Below, in pieces: positions 55,415 to 64,000 of a DNA stretch of 64,000 nt. Made by a program: the position numbers and the translations under genes. The DNA is taken from assembly GCA_009841145.1 (NCBI GenBank), contig VXMJ01000026.1, positions 124,001 to 188,000 of the forward strand, given 5' to 3'. The notes beneath the pieces are model-generated. The model was not told where the DNA came from, did no database searches, and worked only from the letters and a program-made list of their open reading frames with translations. The stretch comes from Caldilineaceae bacterium SB0661_bin_34 (GTDB taxonomy: Bacteria > Chloroflexota > Anaerolineae > Caldilineales > Caldilineaceae). Position 1 is the stretch's first letter; each line of letters opens with the position of its first letter.

Positions 55415-56738
55415 GACGTGATGCGTTGGGGTGCCAGGGCTCGGACAGTCCGGCCAGAGTCCTTGACCAGTGCAGCAGGTCGGAGTCCCGGCCGAAACCG
55501 GCAGCCACCTGAACTCCGACCGGCAGTTGCATTCCGGGGACCCGGTCGTCCAGGGCGATGGGAAACGTCGCTACCGGAACACCGGCATGCGTCCAGGGAA
55601 GGTTCATGACCGGATCACCGGTGTACGCGAGGCCGGCAGGCGCCACGTCCGGAGCCGCCGGGCTGACCAGCAGGTCCACCCCCGCTGCCACCATGGCACC
55701 GCGCAGTTCCGCCTGGATTGCAGCCCTGTTGGCCAGACAGGCCGCGTAACGGTGGTTGTCAACGTGCATTCCGTCCTCGATCAAGGCCGCCGTGCGCGGC
55801 CGGTACAGGTGCGAGAAGTCGGCGAACAGCCGCTGATGCCGATCAGCCAAATCGCGGGCAGTCAGGTCCCTGTGCACGTTGTTGTGTTGCTCGATGTCCA
55901 GCAGGGTCGCGACTTCGCGAACTTGGAATCCCGCCTGTTCCATTCGCTCGCACCATGCGGACACTTGGCCGCGCATGTATCCCGATGCCTGTTGCGCATA
56001 GGGGCCGGTTACCAGACCCAGCACCGGAGACGTTGACGATGGTGGAGCCATCGCCACAATCGACAGGGCATTGGCCGCGGCCAGCATGTCTTCCCAGGTG
56101 CGGCTGAACAAGCCTACGTGGTCGACGGTCCGGGAAAACACGAGCAGGCCGTCGCGACGGATGGTGCCCAGCGTGGGCTTGTAGCCGGGAACTCCGCAAA
56201 AGGCGGCTGGCCGGATCACGGAACCAACCGTCTGGGTCCCGAGTGCCACATCGAAGAACCCGGCGGCAACACCCGCGGCCGAGCCGCTGCTGGAGCCTCC
56301 GGGGGTCCTGGATGCGTGCCAGGGATTCGTTGTGGGTCCCGGCTCGAAGTAGGCGAATTCGGTGGTGACGGTCTTGGCCGCAATCATGGCTCCGGCTCGA
56401 ACCAGCCGTCTCACGGCGTTGCCGGTCGACCCTGACAGGGCCTCAACGGGCAGGGATGTGCCGCCCCGGGTGGGGAGACCGTCTGCATGGAAAATGTCCT
56501 TGATGCCGGCCAGCATCCCCCTCAATGGTCCCTCAGGCAGGTCATTGAGGCGGGATCGATGTGGGTTCCAATCGGAAACCAGGGCCTGTACCACCGGTTC
56601 ACGGGCGGCAACCCACGCGGCTTGGCGCTCCATCCAAGCCGCGGCCTTCGCCGCGCTTGGCCATCCCTGCCCCCTGGCTGGGCGTTGGGGATCAAACAGA
56701 GGAGATCCCGACCAGGGCGGGGGCGCGTCGGACACCAT
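55404..56738 (-). CDS. Amidase-signature family hydrolase
   Basis: A 444-residue amidase. The Ser-cisSer-Lys catalytic set is in LAGIKDIFHADGLPTRGG (Lys), TPGGSSSGSAAGVAAG (cis-Ser region) and ALGTQTVGSVIRPAAFCGVPGYKPT (nucleophile region; the usual GGSIR reads VGSVIR here). The signature is close to that of GatA and related amidases. With no gatB or gatC nearby, a small-molecule amidase is more likely than the tRNA transamidosome subunit. It starts 17 nt after the M16 protease stop and overlaps the PHP gene. Confidence 0.87.
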   Translation of the reverse strand: MVSDAPPPWSGSPLFDPQRPARGQGWPSAAKAAAWMERQAAWVAAREPVVQALVSDWNPHRSRLNDLPEGPLRGMLAGIKDIFHADGLPTRGGTSLPVEALSGSTGNAVRRLVRAGAMIAAKTVTTEFAYFEPGPTTNPWHASRTPGGSSSGSAAGVAAGFFDVALGTQTVGSVIRPAAFCGVPGYKPTLGTIRRDGLLVFSRTVDHVGLFSRTWEDMLAAANALSIVAMAPPSSTSPVLGLVTGPYAQQASGYMRGQVSAWCERMEQAGFQVREVATLLDIEQHNNVHRDLTARDLADRHQRLFADFSHLYRPRTAALIEDGMHVDNHRYAACLANRAAIQAELRGAMVAAGVDLLVSPAAPDVAPAGLAYTGDPVMNLPWTHAGVPVATFPIALDDRVPGMQLPVGVQVAAGFGRDSDLLHWSRTLAGLSEPWHPNASRHES

Positions 56739-56755
56739 GTGTCGCTCAGATGCCT

Positions 56756-59680
56756 CTAGAGAACAGTCCGCGCGCGGAAACGCACGGCACCGCTGGTCTC
56801 GGCCTTGTCCAACGCTTCCGCCGACCCCATGACCACCGTATTGGAAGTTGTCCCCGCCTCCTGCAGGAATCCGGCCAAGGTGCGCACATGCTCCGGACGC
56901 GTCTCCAAGATCTCCGCCCGGCGTTGCTGCCGCATGTCGCGCGTGCTGCCTGTAAGGAATCTGGCCAACGCCGTTTGGCCCTGGGCTCTGGGCTGCAGGT
57001 CCCGATCCAACGATCCGAACGTGCCAACAATCAGTTGGATCAGATCTTGGTCACTCAGTTCCGCGGAGTCCAGGAAGCTCGGTATCGCGTCATAGACACT
57101 CAGGGTTTCGGCAACATTGGGGTCCCGGTAGGAGACGCAGGAAAACTGGCCGGTGTGGCGGTTGTATCCGGCCGAACATCCGTACGCGCCCCCCTGTTCC
57201 CGCACATTGGCCCAAAGCCAAGAGGTGTTGACTAACCTGGCAGCCACGGCCATTGAACCATGGTGTTCGTACCCCGCTTGCCGCAAGTCGTAGGCCCGAC
57301 CAACGAATTGAATCGGAGCCGGCACCACCAGCCCCTCCTCCTCGGGAAACTGCGTGCGCTGCCACCGCTGACAGGGGCCCGAAGTGTCCGGGAGCCTTTC
57401 CAGGACCGGCCGCAACAGTTCCCTGAGCCGCCTCTGATCGCTGGACGGTGCCGTCACGCTGACCAGGAGATTGTCGGCGGTGAACAATCGGGTTCGTATC
57501 TCTTCCAGTACGGCGGCCGTTCGATCCCAGTCGGCGATGAAGTTGTCAGCCTGCGTCCGCATCGACTGCAATGCTGCGATTCCGCCTGTAACTTCGTCAA
57601 ACCAGTCGGCTTCGCTGTTGTTGGCCGCCAACCGGCAGCCGACAAACGAGTGGCCGGACGGGAGCAGCGACGATTCGGCATGGCTGCGCGCCTGCGTTGC
57701 CAACTGCCGGACACGGTCCCGACTGTCAAGCCGGGCCGACCGCAGCATTTGTTCCAACAGATTCACCATGTCTTCCATCTGGTGCACCAGGCACTTGCCA
57801 CCTACGACCAGATGGGCGGCTGCCTCTTCGCCGTGTTCCTTGCTGTGGAGGTCGGTAGCGACTCCGATGCCTCCGGTCGTGCCGGAAATCCGACGGCTGA
57901 AGGCCACATGGTCCAATGCACCCGCTCCGGTCTGCCGCAGTGCATCGGCAAACAGCTCAACGTGGTCCAACAACTCCTCAGGCAAGTGGTGCAGGTCGAA
58001 CAGCAGTGAGACGTATACGATGCCGTTGGTCGCAATGTCATGTGAAAGGTACTGAACCCCGTCAAGAGGAATCTCTTCGCACGGGTACTCCCGCGTCTCC
58101 TTGTCGATGTCCGACAGATTCAGAACCGGGAGACTTGCGAGGGCTTCCGGCGAGTCCGGTTCCGTCTGGTATTGCCTTAACCAGAGGCTGCGATCCCGGA
58201 TGCCTTCCCGCTCGGAGGGGTCAAGGCACGCTTCCAGTTCGTCCAGGCGTTCCCGTTCCGCCCGGCGTTGGACATCCTGGGCTCCCGTGTCAGGCACCAA
58301 GCGCACCGTGGACCGGTGGGGGTTGTCAAGCAGGTGGATCCGCAACGGACGGGTGAGAACGTCCGGATCCGCCTCAATGCGGTCCCGGGCCTGCTTCAGC
58401 GTGTCCTGGAACCCTAGGGTCGCGCTCTGCCGTTTGCCGCCGTGCATCTGCCCGGACAGCATCCCGGCCATAATGGCCAGGCCTTTAGGGAAGGAGGAAT
58501 TGCCGAACTCACGGTGGGCAAAGTCCTTGGAGTTGATCACCGCCTCAATCAGGTCGTCGTCGAAGCCTGTGTCCGCCAAGTTGGACAGGGTTTTCTCAAT
58601 CAGGGTTGTCACGCGGTCAAACCGGTCCGGTTCGACTCCTTCCAGTCCCACGGTGAACATGGGCTGGCGCAGGTCGAACGAAAACCCACCGGCCACAACC
58701 GATTCCCCCAGGCCCGAGTCGATGAGCGCCTTGTACAAGGGGGCGGACTGGCTGCCCAGCAAACAACTGGACGTGATGCCAACCAGGAAGCGTTCCAGCG
58801 GATCGTCAATTTCGGGCAGCAGCCAGTTGGCCGTGATGAAGCCCTTCTCGGTCTCTTGTCCCGAATCGATTGGGGAGAACGGTAATTCGACCGTCCGCCG
58901 GGTGGCGGCCAACGGGTAAAGGGGCACCCTTGTGTCGTCGGCCCGGAACATGAACTCTTCGAAGAAGGTGTCCAGGGTTTCCAGACGCCAACGAGGATCG
59001 TCGTCGCCATAGAAGAACAGCCAGGCGTTGGAGGGGTGGTAATGGCGCGCGTGAAAGTCCTTCAGGCGAGGGTAGGTCAGTTCCCTGATCTCATGGGCGA
59101 CACCGCCGGAGTCATGAGCGTAGGGATGATCTTCAAACAGGGAGCCGGTGGAAGCCCGCATCAAAACCGAATGGGGGTTGGCCTGGGCCCCTTTCATCTC
59201 GTTGTAGACGACTCCCCTGTACTGTAGGGGACCATCCACCTCTTCCAGGTCCAGGTGCCATCCTTCCTGTTCGAAGGCGGCTTCCGTCAACAACGGATGG
59301 AATACCGCGTCCAGATAGACGGATACCAGATTGCGGAAGCTTCGCAGGTTGAGGCTCGCCACCGGATATATCGTTCTGTCCAGGGCCGTGAATGCATTCA
59401 AGAAGGTGTGCATGGAATTGCGCAGCATTTCCAGGAACGGCTTCTTGACCGGATACCGTTCGGATCCGCACAGGACCGAGTGTTCCAGGATATGTGCGAT
59501 GCCGGACGAGTCGCCGACGGGAGTCCGGAACGAGACACCGAACACTTTGTTGGGATCGTCCGCGACCGCCGACACCAGGCGGGCTCCGGTCCGGACATGG
59601 CGGTACGATTTCAGATTGCAGCTGAGTTCCGGCAGCGGGTTGTCCGCCAGCAGTTCAAAGCCGTGTTCAATGATGCTCAA
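56756..59680 (-). CDS. M16C zinc peptidase, PreP-like
   Basis: A large inverzincin of 974 residues, resembling the presequence protease PreP. The inverted zinc motif HxxEH is in SGIAHILEHSVLCGSERYP. The distal Glu region is YNEMKGAQANP. Four M16-type lobes are expected; the C-terminal active-site Arg/Tyr region is likely REQGGAYGCSAGYNRHTG. The start is uncertain: TTG 59680 begins LSIIEHGFELL, the family N-terminus, while the longer frame to 59764 would overlap the upstream gene. No signal peptide, so probably cytosolic degradation of peptides. Confidence 0.9.
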   Translation of the reverse strand: MSIIEHGFELLADNPLPELSCNLKSYRHVRTGARLVSAVADDPNKVFGVSFRTPVGDSSGIAHILEHSVLCGSERYPVKKPFLEMLRNSMHTFLNAFTALDRTIYPVASLNLRSFRNLVSVYLDAVFHPLLTEAAFEQEGWHLDLEEVDGPLQYRGVVYNEMKGAQANPHSVLMRASTGSLFEDHPYAHDSGGVAHEIRELTYPRLKDFHARHYHPSNAWLFFYGDDDPRWRLETLDTFFEEFMFRADDTRVPLYPLAATRRTVELPFSPIDSGQETEKGFITANWLLPEIDDPLERFLVGITSSCLLGSQSAPLYKALIDSGLGESVVAGGFSFDLRQPMFTVGLEGVEPDRFDRVTTLIEKTLSNLADTGFDDDLIEAVINSKDFAHREFGNSSFPKGLAIMAGMLSGQMHGGKRQSATLGFQDTLKQARDRIEADPDVLTRPLRIHLLDNPHRSTVRLVPDTGAQDVQRRAERERLDELEACLDPSEREGIRDRSLWLRQYQTEPDSPEALASLPVLNLSDIDKETREYPCEEIPLDGVQYLSHDIATNGIVYVSLLFDLHHLPEELLDHVELFADALRQTGAGALDHVAFSRRISGTTGGIGVATDLHSKEHGEEAAAHLVVGGKCLVHQMEDMVNLLEQMLRSARLDSRDRVRQLATQARSHAESSLLPSGHSFVGCRLAANNSEADWFDEVTGGIAALQSMRTQADNFIADWDRTAAVLEEIRTRLFTADNLLVSVTAPSSDQRRLRELLRPVLERLPDTSGPCQRWQRTQFPEEEGLVVPAPIQFVGRAYDLRQAGYEHHGSMAVAARLVNTSWLWANVREQGGAYGCSAGYNRHTGQFSCVSYRDPNVAETLSVYDAIPSFLDSAELSDQDLIQLIVGTFGSLDRDLQPRAQGQTALARFLTGSTRDMRQQRRAEILETRPEHVRTLAGFLQEAGTTSNTVVMGSAEALDKAETSGAVRFRARTVL

Positions 59681-59708
59681 GATACATTCGCCTATTGGAT
59701 GGGTTTGT

Positions 59709-62147
59709 TCAATCCGGGCGCAACCGCATGATGAAGGCGGTTGCCTCCTCCACGGCCTCGTCACTGAAGGGCATCGGATGGTATTCGCCGGCTCGCCAGA
59801 GGTTCATCTGGTCGTCGTAGTGGCGGGATGCCGGGTGGCCCGACTGCCCGGTGTTGATGACCGAAAGGCAAGCATCCCAGTTGCCAATCTCCATGATCGT
59901 TCTATAGGAGGGGGACACCTGCACGAGGGCGGTGGGATCGCCGGCCCGAGTCGCGGTCTGCATAATCGACGTGCCGTCGCCGGGAATGGGGTAGGGTCCC
60001 CGGTTGACAACGGGACCAAGAATGCGCACGCTGCCCAGGATGTGGCTAAAACGGATTTGGTGCACGCGGCCCCATGCCCATCGACGCGTGGACTCCCCAA
60101 CTTCGCTGCGCAGCCGGCGCACGGCTCGCGTCAGGGCAGCCGCCAGGAACTGCTGGCGGCTGGTGTTGTTCGGGTTGTCCGGGGTTGCGTACCGAGGTGA
60201 AGTTGCCTCCGATGTGACAAAGTCCAGGGTCCGAGATCCGGCCACCCACTTGAAGCCGGAGAAATCGAACAGGGCCCCGGTTACCTGGCCGCGGTAGCGG
60301 CCGAGCAAGTCTCCGAGTTGGGGTTCGAACAACCCCTTCGTAATCTCGTCGAGCAGGTAGTGGAAAATAACGGCCCCTGGACTGTCGGGATCCATGCGGC
60401 TGTTCCAAGCAGCCAGCGTGTTTACGGCATGAGTCTCGAAGCCCTCGTGCGGTTGGAGGCGCACCACCTCGGCGATCAGCTGTTCCGCATACAGACTGTG
60501 TGTGTCCACCTGCATGCGGCGCATGTCGGCCAAGGTGGCATCGCTCAAGTCGGCCAGCATGTCGTGGATACGCTGGGCCCGGAAACCGGGATCGAATTCG
60601 CACCCGAACCATGGCAGATCAGTGCGGTCGGTGGTCCTGTTGTTGGCGTTGACCAGAATTCCAGACGGCGGATTCCAATCGGCTGGCAGTTCTTTGGCCG
60701 GTATAAAGCCATCCCAGTCGTAGGCCGGATCCCATCCGGGAGAGGGAATCAGCCCCATGCCCTGTCTGCGCCGGGGATGGCTGCCGACCAGCAGGCAGAC
60801 CATTTCTCCCTGCGTATCCGCCAGTGTCAGGTTGAGCGTTGGGGAATGCCACAGCTGCAGTGCCTCCGCCCCGTCGTGACAGTTTTGGGCCGTCATCAGG
60901 CGCCAAATGGCCGTCAACGTGTGTCCCGGCGCAGCGCCGGCCCACTGCAGCGCAAGGTCGGCGCGGTCCAGTTCGGGTACGAGGTCGGACACCAGCGGTC
61001 CATGACGGGACTGACGCACCTCAATGACACGGGGCCGGTCCTCCCCCTTGACATGGATTTCTTCCCTGAACGTTTCCATGCGGTGCCACTCGTTTCCCAC
61101 CAGGCAATAATCGGGTCTCTTCGGGTCCACCCGTTCGATATACATGTCCTGAACATCGGTAACGGCGTTGGTAATGCTCCAAGCCAAGCCGTCGTTGTGA
61201 CCGAATGCGATGCCCGGGGCACCGGGAAACATGGCGCCGGCTGCGTTGATTCCGGGTCCTGAAAGATGTTGTTCGTACAAAGGGCAGGGAATCGCCACTT
61301 GAAGGTGCGGATCGTTGCACATGATGGCATGACCCGACTCGGTGTGGCGGCCGTGCAGAACCCAGGCATTGCTTCCCTGCCTGCCTTCTCCATGGGGCAG
61401 CCATGCCTGAGCACTCCGATACGCCTCCCTCAGCGCGTCTGCGGTCCGAGCCACCTGGCTTTTTTCGTCCGCGGTCAGAGACTGATGCACCGGCGGAGTT
61501 CCCATCGGGCTTGCATGTTCCACGTCAAAGGCTCGTTCCGGACCAAATCGCTCAAGCATTAGGAACCGCAGGAGTTCGCTGTCCCAATTCACGCTCATGG
61601 ACCAGTAGATGACCTTGGCCAGCGCGACCGTGTCCAATGGGGTCCAAGTCTCCGGTTCATAGCGCAGAAGCCTGAACTCGGCGGCCAACTGGCCGGCTCT
61701 CTCCACCATGTAGAGGTTGACACCTTCGGCGTACCAACCCAGGACCTTGCGGATTTCGGGATCAAGTACCTTGAACTCGTTCTGCGCGGCCCGCCAGAAC
61801 CCGATGGTCCGGCTATAGCGATCGGCATCAAAGGCTGCCTCGCCGAACACCGCGGACAGGGATCCGCGTGCCGTCCGTCTCAGCTGCTCCATCTGCCACA
61901 ACCGGTCCTGGGCATGGACGAATCCCTGTGCCCGGAACAGATCGGCCGTGGTGGATGCCTTGATGTGCGGAATACCGTGATGGTCACGCCGGATGATCAC
62001 CTCGGCATCCAGCCCCGGACTGCTTGCCTTGCCGGCAATGTCGGGCACGGGTTTGGTCAGCAGCCATCGGTACACGTATGCCAGGAATCCGCCTGCCACG
62101 AGCCCGATGCTGAAGAGCACCAGCAATGATTTGCCGATCCAGGCCAT
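59709..62147 (-). CDS. Penicillin acylase (S45) family N-terminal-nucleophile hydrolase
   Basis: An 812-residue Ntn amidase precursor. An N-terminal hydrophobic segment (LLVLFSIGLVAGGFLAYVY) is a signal or anchor. The alpha-chain region shows DRLWQMEQLRRTARGSLSAVFG. The autoprocessing nucleophile Ser is in GEGRQGSNAWVLHG, and the beta chain contains NDPHLQVAIPCPLYEQHL, GIAFGHNDGLAWSIT and WDGFIPAKELP. Members cleave beta-lactams, N-acyl homoserine lactones or other N-acyl amides; which one is not visible. It is the first gene of a minus-strand run with M16 peptidase, amidase and PHP genes. Confidence 0.92.
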   Translation of the reverse strand: MAWIGKSLLVLFSIGLVAGGFLAYVYRWLLTKPVPDIAGKASSPGLDAEVIIRRDHHGIPHIKASTTADLFRAQGFVHAQDRLWQMEQLRRTARGSLSAVFGEAAFDADRYSRTIGFWRAAQNEFKVLDPEIRKVLGWYAEGVNLYMVERAGQLAAEFRLLRYEPETWTPLDTVALAKVIYWSMSVNWDSELLRFLMLERFGPERAFDVEHASPMGTPPVHQSLTADEKSQVARTADALREAYRSAQAWLPHGEGRQGSNAWVLHGRHTESGHAIMCNDPHLQVAIPCPLYEQHLSGPGINAAGAMFPGAPGIAFGHNDGLAWSITNAVTDVQDMYIERVDPKRPDYCLVGNEWHRMETFREEIHVKGEDRPRVIEVRQSRHGPLVSDLVPELDRADLALQWAGAAPGHTLTAIWRLMTAQNCHDGAEALQLWHSPTLNLTLADTQGEMVCLLVGSHPRRRQGMGLIPSPGWDPAYDWDGFIPAKELPADWNPPSGILVNANNRTTDRTDLPWFGCEFDPGFRAQRIHDMLADLSDATLADMRRMQVDTHSLYAEQLIAEVVRLQPHEGFETHAVNTLAAWNSRMDPDSPGAVIFHYLLDEITKGLFEPQLGDLLGRYRGQVTGALFDFSGFKWVAGSRTLDFVTSEATSPRYATPDNPNNTSRQQFLAAALTRAVRRLRSEVGESTRRWAWGRVHQIRFSHILGSVRILGPVVNRGPYPIPGDGTSIMQTATRAGDPTALVQVSPSYRTIMEIGNWDACLSVINTGQSGHPASRHYDDQMNLWRAGEYHPMPFSDEAVEEATAFIMRLRPD

Positions 62148-62400
62148 CGGTGTGTTGCCTTGTCTTGTTTCCTATCTTGGTCGTTTGTGTGCGGTCCTCT
62201 GTTCAGCATCCTGCCGCCGATGGTCAACGTCGGGAATCAATGGATACGGGCAGAACAGCGAGAAAAGGAACCGAGCGAGATCAGCCGCCATTATGCCTGC
62301 TGACGGTAGCTTGACGGGATCATGTAGCGCCCTGGCAGAACGCCAAACACTCGGCCTTAGCGTTAAAATCACCCTACGGGACAGGCTAGGGTACGTATCG

Positions 62401-62673
62401 ATGCCATCGGATACCCGCACGAAATACAGGTTGCAACGGCACCCAACTCGCCATATGCTCGGTGGTGTCTGTGCTGGCATCGCCGAATACACTGGTGCCA
62501 ACTGCCTGTTCATCAGGCTATTGGCGTTGGTACTGTTCATTCTGCCGACCGGGGGATTGCTGTTGTACGTGGCCCTTTGGCTAGTGTTGCCTGTCGGTAC
62601 ACAGGAAGTCCCGGACCTGCATCCGTCGATCCTGTCCCGCTTGCGCCAGGGGTTCGGCTCGGGGAGCGGTTGA
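62401..62673 (+). CDS. PspC-domain protein
   Basis: A 90-residue membrane protein with a PspC domain: YRLQRHPTRHMLGGVCAGIAEYTG and a helix (IRLLALVLFILPTGGLLLYVALWLVLP). PspC-type proteins are small inner-membrane proteins linked to envelope stress responses. No pspA or pspB is nearby. The chosen ATG is the first within the conserved domain; upstream sequence in this frame is not family-like. Confidence 0.85.
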   Translation: MPSDTRTKYRLQRHPTRHMLGGVCAGIAEYTGANCLFIRLLALVLFILPTGGLLLYVALWLVLPVGTQEVPDLHPSILSRLRQGFGSGSG

Positions 62674-62715
62674 CACCGCGGGATCCGGCGGACGGAACCG
62701 ACTGTGTAGAGAACG

Positions 62716-64000
62716 ATGGAGACCCAGCAGGGCCGGCACAACCGGGCGGATGCCATGCTTAGGAGCAGAACCTTCTTTCAGGAAACCGGGGTTTCCGGCT
62801 TTCTGCACCGTGCCTTCATCAAGTCGATGGGGTACGACGATCTGGACGTGGACCGTCCCGTAATCGGCATTTGCAACACTTGGAGCGAACTCAACAACTG
62901 CCATGGCAACTTTCCGGAACTGATCAAGGCGGTCCGGCGCGGTGTTCTGCAAGCGGGAGGGCTTCCGCTCGAGTTTCCGACCATCTCGCTGGGCGAGATT
63001 TTCCTGAATCCGACATCCATGTTCCTGCGCAACCTGGCCGCCATGGATACGGAGGAGATGATCCGCAGCCAGCCCCTCGATGGCGTTGTGCTGCTGGTCA
63101 ATTGCGACAAGACCATTCCCGCGGCTATCATGGGCGCTTTGAGCGCGGACCTGCCAAGCATCGTTCTGTCCGGAGGGCCGATGCTGAACGGTCATTTCAA
63201 GGGCCAGACGCTCGGAGCCTGTTCCGATTGCCGAAGGCTGACGGCCGAGTACCAGGCGGGAACCCTTTCCGCCGAAGACTACGCGGCCGTGGAGGACGGA
63301 ATTGTCCGCAGCCAGGGTCATTGCATGGTCATGGGAACCGCGTCGACCATGAACTGCATGTGCGAGGCGCTGGGCATTTCCCTGCCCGGCAACGGTGCCA
63401 CTCCCGCAGTGGATAGTCGACGCCTGAGACTTGGGGTGGCCGCCGGCCGCAGAATCGTCGAGTTGGCCCGAACGGAGGTTCGGCCCTCGGACATCCTATC
63501 CCGCGCATCCTTCGAGAACGCGATTACGTTGCTGTGTTCATTGGGCGGCAGCACGAATGCCGTGGTTCACCTGTGCGCGATTGCCCGTCGCATGGGCTTG
63601 GCATTGGACCTGGAACTGTTTGACAGTATCAGCCGCCGAACCCCGATGCTCACCAGCCTGCGGCCTTCAGGCGACTACCAGATGGAAGAACTGTTCGAAG
63701 CCGGCGGGGTTTCCGTCATCCTGAGGCAACTCCTGCCCTTGCTCCATGGAGATGCCCTGACGGTCACGGGCCGTACGCTGGGCGAGAACGTGGCAGATGC
63801 ACCGGAACCCGACGGCGTCGTGACCGCGCGGCTTGATCAGCCTTTCCAGCCGGAAGGAGGACTCGCGGTCCTTAAGGGGAATCTGGCCCCGAAGGGTGCC
63901 GTCATCAAGCACTCGGCGGCTTCGCCCGCATTGATGCAGCACACGGGCCGGGCATTGGTGTTTCGCGACTACAACGATTTGCAGCGGAGGATCCATGCTC
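62716..64000 (+). CDS. IlvD/Edd-family dehydratase, 3' end cut by window
   Basis: The first 428 codons of an iron-sulfur dehydratase that removes water from dihydroxy acids. It starts METQQGRHNRADAMLRSRTF. Conserved motifs are CNTWSELNNCHGNFPEL, LLVNCDKTIPAAIMGAL, GACSDCRRL and SQGHCMVMGTASTMNCMCEALGISLPG. The GHCxxMGTASTM form is closer to sugar-acid dehydratases (for example arabinonate type) than to the CPGAGxCxGMFTAN form of valine/isoleucine IlvD, so a sugar-acid substrate is more likely. The gene runs off the end at 64000. Confidence 0.88.
   Translation, partial: METQQGRHNRADAMLRSRTFFQETGVSGFLHRAFIKSMGYDDLDVDRPVIGICNTWSELNNCHGNFPELIKAVRRGVLQAGGLPLEFPTISLGEIFLNPTSMFLRNLAAMDTEEMIRSQPLDGVVLLVNCDKTIPAAIMGALSADLPSIVLSGGPMLNGHFKGQTLGACSDCRRLTAEYQAGTLSAEDYAAVEDGIVRSQGHCMVMGTASTMNCMCEALGISLPGNGATPAVDSRRLRLGVAAGRRIVELARTEVRPSDILSRASFENAITLLCSLGGSTNAVVHLCAIARRMGLALDLELFDSISRRTPMLTSLRPSGDYQMEELFEAGGVSVILRQLLPLLHGDALTVTGRTLGENVADAPEPDGVVTARLDQPFQPEGGLAVLKGNLAPKGAVIKHSAASPALMQHTGRALVFRDYNDLQRRIHA

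Overview
This is a GC-rich, gene-dense bacterial chromosome segment. It has no insertion sequence, prophage, rRNA or CRISPR array that I can recognise. My best guess for the host is a Chloroflexota lineage. The evidence is circumstantial: two LytR-CpsA-Psr proteins (one ending in an SH3-like domain), a PknB-type kinase with an extracellular SH3 plus Pro/Thr-rich stalk and FGCP/FERG-like repeats, a CpXC protein, XdhC/MocA genes, a phytanoyl-CoA-type dioxygenase, and a bacterial GlnRS. A 16S or concatenated-marker placement would settle it.

Layout. 1-3930 (minus): Mrp-type Na+/H+ antiporter genes mrpA-B-C-D, with D cut by the window edge. 4120-6647 (plus): WD40 protein, HisC-like aminotransferase and a decayed Uma2 endonuclease gene. 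6704-12557 (minus): SDR, miaB, Na+/Ca2+ exchanger and malic enzyme. 12930-19780 (plus): HAD phosphatase, CpXC protein, CinA-like protein and two LCP proteins. 19788-25209 (minus): ftsY, prfB (programmed frameshift), tRNA-Ser(CGA), GtrA-like protein, glycosyltransferase, membrane protein and sugar-phosphate isomerase-like protein. 25430-26545 (plus): threonine synthase, lying between smc and ftsY. 26557-31030 (minus): smc and a membrane protein. 31085-42393 (plus): two uncharacterised membrane-associated proteins, gltX, tRNA-Gln(CTG), a DUF3500 protein, glnS, a BKACE enzyme, sucC, sucD and acs.

42426-47047 (minus): PknB-like kinase, dtd, an unknown protein and a CPBP protease. The kinase is divergent from an FHA-winged-helix regulator, mocA and two XdhC-type genes (47288-49984, plus). 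50233-53188 (minus): a chelatase locus whose ATPase and VWA parts are joined across an A8 slippery run, then a PhyH dioxygenase. 53389-54674 (plus): ECF sigma factor and zinc-finger anti-sigma factor. 54728-62147 (minus): penicillin acylase, PreP-like M16 protease, amidase and PHP phosphoesterase. 62401-64000 (plus): PspC-domain protein and an IlvD/Edd dehydratase, truncated.

How the genes fit together. The window mixes housekeeping genes (translation: gltX, glnS, prfB, dtd, miaB, two tRNAs; chromosome and secretion: smc, ftsY; central carbon: malic enzyme, succinyl-CoA synthetase, acetyl-CoA synthetase) with envelope and signalling genes. The most interesting signals are in decoding and expression: (1) a candidate frameshift that would yield both a short AAA+ chelatase subunit and a long AAA+/VWA fusion from one gene; (2) an apparent CTG start codon in ftsY; (3) the classical prfB frameshift; (4) gltX, tRNA-Gln and glnS grouped together. 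A kinase/FHA-regulator pair next to molybdenum-cofactor genes, and a perfect 22-bp palindrome upstream of the sigma factor, are the best regulatory candidates.
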